This document shows, piece after piece, positions 36,862-48,900 of a stretch of 64,000 nucleotides of DNA. The stretch's first letter is position 1. Each line of letters opens with the position of its first letter. This DNA comes from Leptasterias polaris (taxonomy: Eukaryota > Echinodermata > Asteroidea > Forcipulatida > Asteriidae): positions 1,240,001 through 1,304,000 of the forward strand of contig JAZGTN010000069.1 of NCBI GenBank assembly GCA_037783415.1, written 5' to 3'. A program made the translations under genes and the position numbers. Under the pieces are notes generated by a model. That model was not told the DNA's origin and did no database searches. It was given only the letters and a program-made list of their open reading frames with translations.

Positions 36862-37682
36862 ATAACACTTAGGCCTACAGCAATTTTGTAATTATCTTTT
36901 TAATGGATGCACAAATCATTTTCAATCGCACGTAGATAATTAAGATAAACACACCATGCAAATTTTTTCGAAAAAACCTAGCAAGATCAAGTTGAAATTG
37001 TGAACAAGATCGAGTGTTTCAAATAGTTACGAAGAGGGTATACCAGTTCAACGTTTTCCATTTATCTTACAAGTTACACTGGCTTCGTTCAATGTATATG
37101 ATAGGTACCTTCAGTACTGCGAGAGCTTTAAAATATTTGGTTTCTAGAAACGTCATTCAAGGTTGTTGTTTTTTAAATCATCATCTTGTGATTATTGTAC
37201 TCAGTATAATTAGTGAAATTTTTCATCACTTGTGTAAAGTATTATAGATAAAACGTTTAGACTTCAATAGTTTGATCTTATAATAGTTTCAACATGGAAT
37301 ACATTTCATACATCGTTGTAACTTGACACAGCCATGATTGTCTGAAGTATGAGTTGGTAATGGGAGGCACGTACGCTCAAGAAATTTTACCGTCTTGTAA
37401 TTTTGCAGGAGTGCATGGTTACCCCCTGATGCCTGCGCGCGCTTATTTGCTGCGCCTCGGTCACAAACAAAACACCAAGGACATTTTGGTTAAGGTATCA
37501 TACCCATAAAAAATACTTAGCACCAAAATATTATGCTTCGCAGAAACAGATGCTGGTTAAAAAACAGCTATTGAACAGTCTTTATGACTGCCCTGCTATT
37601 ATTGGTTAGCAGAAAAAACAAGGCATTTGCTTCAGCTTAATTAATTGGGCCCCGAGCTATTTTAGGGTTGCGCTAATTTGAC

Positions 37683-38555
37683 AGAGCTGTCCCATGAAGA
37701 GCTGTCCCATGAAGGGTTCTCCCATACAATGGCTGCTCCATGAAGAGCTGTCCCATGATGGGCTGCCCACGAAGAACTGTCCCATGAAGGGCTGTCCCAT
37801 GAAGGGCTGTCCCATAAAAGGCTGTTTCATGATGGGCTGTCCTACGAAGACCTGTTCTATGAAGGGCTTCCCCATGAAGGGCTTCCCCATGAAGGGCTGT
37901 CCCATGAAGGGCTGTCCCATGAAGACCTGTCCCACGAAGACCTGTCCCACGAAGAGCTGTCCCTTGAAGAGCTGTCCCATAATGGGGCTGTCCCATGAAG
38001 AGCTGTCCCATGAAGACCTGTCCCACGAAGACCTGTCCCACGAAGAGCTGTCCCACGAAGAGCTGTCCCTTGAAGAGCTGTCCCATAATGGGGCTGTCCC
38101 ATGAAGAGCTGTCCCATGAAGAGCTGTCCCATGAAGGGTTCTCCCATACAATGGCTGCTCCATGAAGAGCTGTCCCATGATGAGCTGTCCATGAAGGGCT
38201 ATCCCATGAAGGGCTGTCCCATAAAGGGCAACCTATGTCTGTAACATGAAGACCTGTCCCATGATGGGCTGTCCTATGAATACCTGTTCTATGATGAGCT
38301 GTCTATGAAGGGCTTCCCCATGACGGGCTATCGCATGAAGAACTGTCTCATGAAGAGCTGTCCCATGAAGAGCTGTCCAATAATTGGGCTGTCCCTTGAA
38401 GGGCTGTCACATAAAAGAGTTGTCACATGAAGGACTGTACCAATAAGGGGTACCAATAAGGGGTGCCAACGGTGGGCTGTCCCATGATGGGCTGCCTAGG
38501 AAGGGCTGTCCCATGATGAAGGTTAGTTCCATGAAGAGCTGTCCCGGGAAGAGGC
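37683..38555. repeat. 15-bp minisatellite
   Basis: Tandem GAGCTGTCCCATGAA-type units with variants (GGG for GAG, CACGAAGAC). Because the unit is 15 bp, long frames stay open on both strands (up to 173 codons, HGTAL or WDSSS repeats). These are not genes. It starts right at the downstream edge of the gene 1 duplication block. Confidence 0.93.
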
Positions 38556-38964
38556 GAATAGAAGAAAAAAATTATAAACGGAGAAAGAAAATGTCTGAAC
38601 AAATAACAATACCAACACAAATAATTTGTTTGTATGTTCTTTAACAACCCCTTATATATTTTAAAGCTTTTGTTTCTTCTGAAACAATTGTCAATTTCTA
38701 ATTTGACATGGTCCGAACATTAGCAGAAATAAAGACAACATAATTACCAGGGCAAGCGATCTGTAGTCTATAGCAAAAGATTTAGTTTTTATTTAAAACT
38801 AATCGGGTGCAAGCTTCAAGTTTAAGGGTAACTTAGCAAAAGGAATGTTGCAATTAATAAACAAAACACAGGATGTTGGTGAAATGAAATAACACAGAAA
38901 CGCCTCCTGTTAATGAAGTGCCGGTAATAGAACTCTTGTCAACTTACTTTGTTAGCCATTATTC

Positions 38965-39277
38965 AGGTTTAAATTGAATGCACAGAAATTGAAATTCATT
39001 GCCCATAAATGAAAAAGAAAATCCAAGCAAGCAAGCAAATTCAGGTGCACTTCAATAAAGTCTTAATTTGATATCATCAATTGTAAGTCGTTAGTAGAAA
39101 TTCAACTTAATGGTCAAAAAGTGAGTTCTTGAATGCTTATGTGTGCACGAAAACGAAATTGAATGCATTAACAGCAAAAAAGAAACCCTAGTTTGAGTGG
39201 ATTAGAGGAAAATGCGTGAATTTGAATGCACGTTAATGAAATTGAATGAATCTTTGCTGAAATTGGCTGGGAAACCT
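38965..39277. mobile_element. Decayed relative of the 54547-55739 transposon
   Basis: Starts AGGTTT and ends AAACCTA, and is filled with AAATTGAATG and GAATTTGAATGCA motifs like the arms of the element downstream of gene 2. No coding capacity. Confidence 0.4.
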
Positions 39278-39611
39278 ATTTTAGCCAAGAAATGAGCTGA
39301 CTTTTTGAGAGTTGTTTTGTAACTTAATTTATTACACACCTCTTGCTAGCTCTGTATTCTGGTTGGCTGAAACACGGTCACGTGGGGTGAACTAGTATAG
39401 AATATAGTGCAAAAGATTTGCGCCAGCTCGAACTAGACATCGCACGAGCATAATTTGCGGGAAATAGTCCCCGAAGCGAAGCGGGCAATATACTTAACAT
39501 TTTTGACTGGTTACAGTACCCTCAAGAGGTTTGCCAGGCTCATCTTCACATGAAAAATGGCGGCGTCTGGATTCTTATTTCATTATTTGGACCGAGGTGT
39601 GTTTTTATGAA

Positions 39612-39707
39612 ACACATATGGACTGTCATGATTCGGTCACTAGAGCACGTCTATCCCCCCTCAGGCCTGTGAGTGCTCTAGTGACCTCATTGCCAGTCCA
39701 TATGTGT
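39612..39707. repeat. Imperfect 35-bp inverted repeat (hairpin)
   Basis: Arms 39612-39648 and 39673-39707 (ACACATATGGACTG and CAGTCCATATGTGT at the tips, GTCACTAGAGCAC at the base) around a 24-base loop. Could be a tiny MITE or a hairpin RNA. No neighbouring gene supports either. Confidence 0.55.
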
Positions 39708-39709
39708 AT

Positions 39710-41285
39710 ATATAATCAATCTTGGCAACAATTAAGCACTCACCTATTTTACAGGCCATGGTTAAATGTTGTATGTAATATAGTACACTATAAGCCTCCA
39801 TGAATTTGTTTCAATCAGACAATAAATGAAAAGGTTGTTTGCTTCTTCTGTGCATCAAAACATGGCTTAGTTCTTCTATTTTCATTCTCTGCAAAAGAAT
39901 GGGGTCTCAGCGCTCACATAAATCAAGTAAAAGGTGTTGTATATACATGTTAATGTCAGTACATATCTATATAGGTACTAAACTTAGGATCACAAGGACA
40001 TAACATAGATTGTTGTGAAGTTTAACTGTCATGATAAGTTGCACTCGCCAAATTATAAGCATATTGAAATGTAGAAACCATTGCAAATTTTACCTGTTTT
40101 TATTCAAAACATCATTTCTGGAAGAATTATTTGTTTGGTAAGCCCATGTATCATAGTAAATCCACAATGTAAGGAATTTATAGGGGTGAAGTAAGTATAG
40201 GAGCAATAGGCCTATGCGGTGTTTACAAGAGGGCAATATTATTAGCAACCAAAGTGGTACGACTTGCTCATACTTTGACAAACTTAGTGTGTTGTATATG
40301 GGATGTAACAGCACTCTTTTTTCATAATAACTTATCTCAACAGTTGAAACAGAAGGTGAGACGGTATGAATGACAAACACTTTAACCAATAACAAATATT
40401 CCAAGACTCCCTATAGTGAAAAATTATAACATAACTGGTTAACCTTACCTGCAAGGGATTCCTGCACCTTGGTCTTAACTCTTATGGCAATATTTTTTTC
40501 AACCAGTAAAAGCACTCAAACATTACCTCTTTTGTTCATGACAACAGAAGAAATAGTATTGCAGAAACTTGGCACAAAGACACACGAGATGCTGCGAGAA
40601 AAGCGTGTTTTTTAATGGAAAACATTCTCAAGTTAGTAAGTATAAATCAACACAACCTGGCCAAGTTGATTGAATATGTGTTTGTTCGACAGTGAACATT
40701 TCATTACTCGAGTAAAAGAAAGCTGTATTAAAGAACATATGGGGGCGGAAGATAAACTTACCCCATATTTTACCCTAAACAATTTTAATCTTCAAGGAGG
40801 TTTTAGCCCCAAACCGCAGGCTGTGCACTGCAGGCCGTTTGCCTTGGTTTTTAATTATGACAGGTTTATATCATTATTATTGGTACAATGTGATGTCGAT
40901 TGCAAATCGTATAAAGACTGGTAATAACTGTACTACTACAACAAGACCAGTGAAAATGAGAATTTTTTTGTCACGAACACGATTTAAAAATCACCTCTTT
41001 TTCCCATTTTATAAGCATCTTAACATCTAAAAACACTCAATTTGGTCATCAACACCTAGGTATTCCTTTGAAATGGTTCGTTTGACAATATTTAGTCTAA
41101 ATAACATAGAAAAATTGTATAATTACCTTGATTTGTTGGCTAGCTCTTTCCTCTCCATTCCTAAAAATGCGCTAAAAATGAACGCACAGCGCGCCCTCTT
41201 CTGGTACAAGGGGCGCTTCCTGCTTCGGTTTGCAATGGCGTAACTCGAATGGGCGGGGAAGCGGGGTGAGAGTTTATTTAACGTG
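39710..41285. other. Non-coding intergenic stretch
   Basis: AT-rich sequence with short ORFs of 63-104 codons lacking any recognised domain, and one TAGGCCTA at 40207-40214. A GC-richer patch at 41185-41265 contains GGGCGGGG but no associated gene. Confidence 0.5.
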
Positions 41286-41548
41286 AGCCCCCGCCTCCCG
41301 AAATTGAGATCTTAAAATGAACAAATTCATTTATGTAGCCAAAATAGAATCAAAAACCTGGGGGGGGGGATTCGGGAGCACACACCCCGACTCAGAACCT
41401 GTGGGGGGGGGGGGGGGGGGGGGTATGGAACCCCGGCTGACAACACTTGGCGAATCCCCATCCCCTCCCCCACCCCAACCAAAAAAAACACCCAAAAAAC
41501 AACCAAAAACCCCCAACAACAACAACAAAAAACGTACAATTGTACTGT

Positions 41549-42411
41549 TATAATAATAATAATAATAATAATAACCGTATTTATAAAGCGCCTTTTCCAA
41601 AAAGGATACAAAGCGCTAGGGGAGTATGCAACCAAAGAAAAAAAAACCTAAACGAGATTATCCAATATAAGAGCATAAAATACATGTTATACAGCAGAAT
41701 CAAAATACAAATTAGAAGGTACGATTGAACAGATGAAGCGTTCCGGATAGGGGGAGTGAGTTCCAGCTACGGGGACCAGCGATGGAAAATGCACGGTCTC
41801 CAAACTTCCTGGAGGATCGAGGTACCACCAGATTGGATTGTGATCGAAGACCTTCACGTTTGGGCTTGCTGAGATCTAATGTGTCCGAAATGTATGGTGG
41901 GAAAGTGTTTGATACAGTTTTGTACATGTTCAGTGCCGTCTTAAAAGTGATCCGCTGGTTGACTGGAAGCCAATGGAGATCCTTGAGCAGAGGTGTGGCA
42001 TGGGAATACTTCGGCTTCATATGGATCAGTCGAGCAGCCTTGTTTTGGAGTTTTTGTAGGCGGTTGAGATCGTGTTGCTTAAGTCCGGTGAGAAGAGAGT
42101 TGCAGTAGTCAAGGTGTGAGAGTACCAGTGCACGAACAACAGAATGACAGGTGTCGTAGTCCAGGTATTTGCAGATCATTGTGATGTTGCGTATGTGACA
42201 TGTTGACTCATTGACATGGAGTTGTCAAAGGTTTACTCCCAAGTTCCGAACAGATGAGACAGGATTGATGGTTGTGTTGCCTATCGGGAGGGTTAGACGT
42301 TTGGAGTGATATGGCGACGATGCTATGAAAAACTCTGTTTTGTTTTCATTCAGCATGAGTTTGTTTGCAAGCATCCAGGTTTGGACATCCTGAATACAGT
42401 TGGATAGCCTA
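41549..42411 (-). mobile_element. 5'-truncated LINE (non-LTR retrotransposon)
   Basis: On the minus strand the C-terminal part of a reverse transcriptase reads NKLMLNENKTEFFIAS, NLGV, LVLSHLDYCNSLLTG, RLQKLQNKAARLI, LHWLPVNQRI and WNSLP, the standard tail of CR1/L2-like LINE ORF2. One in-frame stop (about 42225) breaks it. A 3' UTR containing GGCGCTTTATAAATA and a TTATTATTA tail (41551-41574) follow. The 5' end stops abruptly near 42411, as expected for target-primed truncation. Dead copy. Confidence 0.88.
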
Positions 42412-42904
42412 AACAAACAATACCACAAAGGCACCAACCACCCAAACCTTCCATTCACCCACAATATAAAGAGATACAAATAATATAAAAAGAGATAAAT
42501 AAATAGAGAAAAAAAAAAAAATGCTTTGTCTCACCGCCCGAATGAATAGTCATTATTCAAATGTAAACATTCTTCGATCTCTTCCAGAGTGAAATTAGAT
42601 AGAGGAGGGAAGAGAAGAACAAGGAAAACAATTGATGAATTGCAGCTTGTCTCATTTGTTTTCGTCTGCTTCCTTGGTAAAGCGATGACCTTTTCCTGTA
42701 CAAAAGAATGTCACTAGTCTGTCAATTTTACGAACAAGCTGAAAAGTACACAGCGACTCGGTTCAGTGAATAGCCCATTAGTTTGATTAGTTCCAGCTTT
42801 GTTAAATTTGTTGATACTGTTCAGACTCTGAATGAAACCATCATTTGAGTGCTCATTACAATCATAGTAGGCTCGTGGTCGTTTTATCAGCAGCAGAAAA
42901 CACG

Positions 42905-42959
42905 ATGCGTAATTTACACTGTAAAGTAGCACTGGCACTTGTTGCAATACTTGCAACGG
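42905..42959 (+). CDS. Gene 2 exon 1: signal peptide
   Basis: MRNLHCKVALALVAILAT, phase 1 end at GTAAGT. One residue longer than gene 1. Confidence 0.87.
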
Positions 42960-45900
42960 GTAAGTAAAAATGATTTATTATACCTCTGAATGACAATAAA
43001 TGCTTACCCATCCGTGTTTTCAACATTGCTTTATCTTTCTATAATGATGCTATTACCTGTGTTCACTATTGAGAAACACTCAACTTTGACCTATTTATAA
43101 TCCATTTTTATCTGGTACGAATAAACATGAAATTAAAATACAGGATCACTCGAACTACTGGCAAGAAATTCCCCTTGTTGGATATTCTTGAATCCAAATT
43201 AATGAACAACAATATTTTAGGTTAAACTTTCGTAAATTGTTAGATTGTATGTTGCTCAATCTCTATGGGGAAAATATACTTTATTAATGCATATGTTTTA
43301 ATATTGTTTAAGATGTATTATGAAACTAATGTGGAAGTCTCCCTTGAGTTTAAACTTCCTTTAGTGAAGACTGCACCACAGAAACCCCAAACTCCGGACA
43401 TTGATTACAAGACCACATTCAAGTAATGTCAGAGAATGACCCAATACTCAACCCCAACCCACAGCCAAAACTCCAAAACGACACAGTCTGGATTCTTATA
43501 CATTTCTGTTGTTTTTTGGGGAGTTTTTCTGTTAAAATGTTCAAGCGCTCAAAAAATGTAATGCAACCCTTAATTACTAAAGGTTGTCCCGGATAAATTT
43601 CGACAAAAATGTATTCAATTTAATTACGCATTTCCCCCTAATTCGATCAAGTTAGGGTTTTTGTTTAGTCACTATTGAACTCGATTTCGTTCAATATTAT
43701 GATTTCGTTCTTCCCATCCAGGTTCGTTTTAGTCAATCTATTTCATGTATAGGTAATCAGGAAAAATTTTTCACCAATCTTCAGTTCACTTTCTACTGGC
43801 AATGTTGAAATTGAACGGTTGTCCAGTCTCTTTCTGCTAACTTTTTCGAATTGAATGGTATTCAAGAAATACAACATCAGTGATTAATTTAAATGATCTT
43901 ATTTGACCAGCAGTATGCCAAGCTCTTGAAACTTACTCATACCCCTAATGACTGTTGAATTTCATACGACGGAGGAGCATTTATTTTCAACCGAAACTGA
44001 ATGAGCCAGATATAAATTGGAAGAGAGGCCGGGAAAACCATATGTGCCATTTGCTTTGATACATTAAAGAATAGTAAATAGACAAATTTCAAGAACTGTG
44101 GTGGTGAGACTGGCTCGACTCTACATGATTTATCACAACAAATTTTTAAAATTGTAAACACTATTTTTCAAACTGTTATTATAGTTGTCAATGGAGACAC
44201 CGCAGCAAAGACGTGCTATTTTGAGCAAGAGCCGAACCGTGACGGCAAACTCCACTGGGTGATGCCGGGTAGTCATGAGGAACTCTGCTCGTGTGCCGTT
44301 ATATTACCAGGGGGATTGAACAAAAGGGCACCCAAGAGACCGTTTGAACCTCACTTCACCGATCAGCCGCTGTTTACTGATGAAGTTGAGATGATTCACG
44401 AATATTTTAACTGCAACTTTGAGTATTCAACAGGCCATAAAGAAATTCATATTGGAGGTTTGGCGTCAATTAAGTTTTAAAATTGATTTATAGGCCTATA
44501 ACTGCTAAAATGAACAAGCAGTTTAGTAAATTATTAATAATATTTCGCTAAAGGTGCATTCAACCCCCCAAAATCAGGCAGATATATTTTGTTCCCTTGA
44601 AATAATTTCGTTTCATCAAAATATTATTTCTTTACCTCAAAATGTTATAATTATTATAATCGTGCACTGCAAAAACCGGGGTGTTAAAGGGACACACCGG
44701 CTTCGTTGGGCTATTTTGGCTACAAAATAGACTAAAACATGACTCCAGAGGTCTTCCAGGAATGGAGAAGAACGGTTCCTAAAAGAAACCATCAATGTTG
44801 GTAGTTTTTGAGCATTTTTCAAAAGACGAAGGTCACATGGGTTATCCGAACCACTTTTTTGGTTCGGATAACTCTCGTGATCTTCGGAGTTAGTTTTACT
44901 TCCAGCCGTATAAAAATTAATTACTACACCGAATTCAACTGTTTTTTAACAAGAATTCATGAGTATTTGACAAACAAAAATACGTATTCAAATTATGGAT
45001 ACAAGTTGTAAATAATACAAAAAGTCGAACGTAAGATTTTATTTCAGAGAGTCCGAGCAATGGAAGCGTGTCTTACAGTGCACAGCGTGGGGGCTACTAC
45101 ACGTTACACGTCACTCGGGCAGTCGTGTCGCTTGCGAGCAGAGAGTATCTCGGCAGTGCAAGCAACGGAAACCCACTAGCCAAGAGATAGCTGTACCTGG
45201 AAGCTCATGAACATATGTGAGGGGTAGGGAGCCAGACCACCAACTACGTTGTAGTTATCGCGGGTTTGCTAGTCGGTACACCTCGCTGATCTAATCCGTT
45301 GTTTCAAAATCGTAACTTTTCAATGCTCTGTGTACGTTCCTTGACCCGATTTGTACCGAATTTCTTGGTAATTAAATAAGATTTATGTCAATACATAGGA
45401 CTACCACTTTTATATTGACGGTACAATTAGTTTTAAAAAAATTCGTGACAAACAATTCCAAAAAACGAGCCCCCCCCCAAAAAAAAACACACAAAAAACG
45501 GAGCCCTGATGATCTGATGAAGGGACAAGTGAAAAAGAAATTAAAAATTAAAAGGTGGGAACAAAAAACCTCACTCGAAATTTCTATTGCATCCCTCAAC
45601 ACACAAAATTCCAACAAAATCATTTCATTTCCTCAAAATATTATTTAATCCGATGAAAATTTAATTTTGTCTCACAAAAAATTATTTTTCAATTTGTGAA
45701 CGCAGTGTGTTTTTCTAGGTAACGAAATGAGATTGTTTCTAGAAAATAGGTTCTCGTTCCCTTGAACACGCTTTCTTTCCTCCGAACTACAATTAAGTTC
45801 CCCAGAAATACGCTTTCATTCCCTGAAGATACGCATTAGTTCGCAAGAAATATACTTTCGTTCGCTCGAAATATGCTTTCCTTCCTCAAAATACGCTTTC

Positions 45901-48900
45901 TTTCCCTCGAAAGGAGATTTCGTTCCTTAAAAAAAAGCTTTCGATTTTACGACTTTGAATTTATTGCCCGAAATATACTTTCATTCACCCGAAATATGCT
46001 TTCGCTCCCTAAAAATACGCTATCGTTCTCTCGCTATGAGATTTTGTTCTCCAGAATTCCTCTTTCGTTCCCTCAAGATAGCTAATTTTGTTCCCTCAAG
46101 ATAGCTTTCGTTCCCCTGAAGTCCAATCACACCAATTTGTTACATTCCTTTGTGATGTGAGGGGCGACTTTGAGAGGGGACGAGTTTGTATGTGAGCGGG
46201 CGACTTTGCTATTATAGGGGGTGACTTTGTAGTTGGGGACTTTGTAATTGGCGAGTTTGCTGGGGGGCGAGTTGACTGGCTTCCGTGTCCGTTGTTTATA
46301 CACACTTTCAGATGGATAACGTGGACTGGGTCCTCATGCCCTGTCGTAGTAAAACACTTACATAAACAGAGCACCAGTCTACTTGCAACATTGCATATCA
46401 TGTGTCCCGTAAATTTGACACTTGCAACGGCTGGAAAAGCGTATACGGTGACCTTTGACCGCTTTTGGGGGTTTTTTCGGTCATTTCTCGTTAATTATAC
46501 GTAATATTTTTGTATAACAAAATTAAAAACCATCTAGAAATAATTGTCTTTGATTCTACATGACTAAATTACGTAAACAGGTAACCGGTGTGTCCCTTTA
46601 AATTGATTCTCTTGGTATCTATATGTGAAAACACCGCCACGGTGGTTATTTTATCATTGATGTAGTAATGGGAATAGCTAACACCATGGCGGTGTTGTCA
46701 CATATGGATACCGGAAAGAATCAATTTAACACCCCAGTTTTTGCAGTGTGGTTACCATACACTATGTCAAGGGAATGAACAAGAATTTTGAGTGAACGAA
46801 ATTATACTTTGACGGGAACGAATTGTATGAATTTACTGTTTTTATGGAACGAAATACTATAACTTCATTTCATTCAAACAATGTTTCATTTCCTCAAAAA
46901 GAATGTTCAAGTTAACGAAATGATTTCTTTAGAAAAAACAACAAATGAACAAAGTATACTTCGAAATAAATAAATAAATCATTAAGTTCTTTTTGGGAAC
47001 GAAGTAACATTCTGGCGTGGGACAGCCAGTATATGAAACTAGTATTTTAGAGTATTTTTGTTTACCGAATTCTCTCCCTCGATATAAAATTTTTATGTAA
47101 ATGCGCTTAAAGTTAAAACTGCAATAAATACAATTGACTTTATTGCTTATAAGTTTTGTGTCGTGACCGAGCCTCCTATTGTGCGTATGAACTCAAGTTT
47201 TGGTAGCCGAGTCATCGGTGACACTTAACTTTAATTGCTCCTCATCACCCAGAAGTAAATTGGTTCCTTTCAGGATAGGGCCAGATAAACAATGGTAACT
47301 ATGGAAAGTGCTTTCATGTGTCTTTTTATGAATAATAACAATGCTACTTATACCGCGTATTTTCCATAATTACAAATGATCAAATGCGCCTTACAAATAA
47401 TGATTAGACGAACTGAAATAATTAGTAATATACATAAAAATAAGAAAAGACAAAGAAGTAGACAAAAGTTCAACCATATTCTAAAATAACAGTATTAACA
47501 CCCTCATCAATAGACTACAATAATCGGTAACACTGGTAACAAAACGTTGGTATTATTGTACAAGTGCGTAATGGTATGACACACGCTCTGAAATAATATT
47601 ACCGATTAGATACTCTGAGAAAGACAGGGGCCAAATATTACGCCTGGCTTGAAAAGTGATTATAATACACGTTGTTGTTGTTGCTATTATTATTAGTGGT
47701 AGTAGTAAGTAGTAGTAGTTTTTAGAGTGTTATTATAGGCCTATATGTTTCATACCTTGGGTATTCTTTTCAGATGACAAACATGCAGACTGCCAGGCCT
47801 TGCTGGATTCCGGTAATACTGAAAGTGGTGTCTACACCATTTCGCTCCCAAATCAAGACTTGTTGGACGTCTACTGTGAAATGATCGGTAGAACTGGCTG
47901 GCTGGTAAGTGACTACAACGAAATAAAAATAGAGATTTTAGATTTCAACTTCAGTTTATGTAGCAGACGTTATATAGTTTAACTAACTGCACACGCGGCA
48001 TAAACCGACTCTTTAAATTCCATCCAACTTTTTAATCGTTTTTTAATGAAATGAATATGGTTGTAAAGATGTTTTAAAAGTAGAATATAATGATTCACAC
48101 AAATGTCCCTTGAAATTGTGTGTTTTTCCTTTTACTTCGTGTTCTACATGGCCCGCTATTTTATGGAGTCAAAAATTTGATTAAAGGAAAGACGAATCGT
48201 GTTAGTTCACGAAGTAAAAGGACACACCATTTCGAGGGATATATTTTGTACAAATAATTATATTCTACTTTTAAAATATTTTTACAACTATATTCATTTC
48301 ATAACAAACGCTTTAGGCTATAGCCCAAAACGCCCAATCCGAAGGAAATGTGTCCTTTTAATGCTGTAGCATGGAATAATTCACAGTGTTACCACGGACT
48401 TTCTAATCCAACGTAAACGTTGTTTGTGCCAAGGTATTTCAGCGGCGTCTGGATGGATCTGTGAATTTCACTCGGAATTGGAGCGAGTACAAGGAAGGAT
48501 TTGGGGACCTTCGAGGGGAGTTCTGGCTCGGTAATGAAGCACTCCGTCTGCTGACTGGTCTATATACTAATTCTAACTGGAAAATTTGGGTGAATCTCAC
48601 AGATGAAAGAGGAACAGAAGGGTCTTTGACGAAATGGCCATTCCGCATAGTTAGTGACGAGTACATCTTCCAAGTCGGAAGTTCAGGGTTTGGTCCAATT
48701 GGTGAGTAAAAAAAAACCCAGTGATTTGAAGGAAATTTAGAAATTATGATACTCCAACCTTGAGACGGGATCACGCTCTGTGATTGTATTTGGAAACCCT
48801 AGCTACCAATTGAGATTTCATATTTGTATTATTATTATTCAACAGTTGACGTGAGCGTTTAGTTTACCTTCATTATCATTTTTAACACATGAAGGCTGGG

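Larger units (their letters stand above)
44665..46748. mobile_element. CACTG-ended element in gene 2 intron 2 (host of a nested element)
   Basis: Ends CACTGCAAAAAC and GTTTTTGCAGTG, flanked by TG on both sides. Gene 1 lacks it at the homologous place (about 26600). Removing the nested element 44684-46601 restores a short (about 170 bp) MITE whose inverted repeats then match for about 50 bp. CACTG ends with a 2-bp duplication fit metazoan EnSpm/CACTA-like elements. Confidence 0.85.

Noticed and set aside
37657..38192. Long ORFs (111-173 codons) on both strands
   Set aside because: Product of a 15-bp tandem repeat, which keeps all frames open. The peptide is a simple five-residue repeat.
45372..46085. 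ORFs in the nested TTAA element
   Set aside because: Low-complexity lysine- or phenylalanine-rich translations of a degenerate tandem repeat, with no transposase motif.
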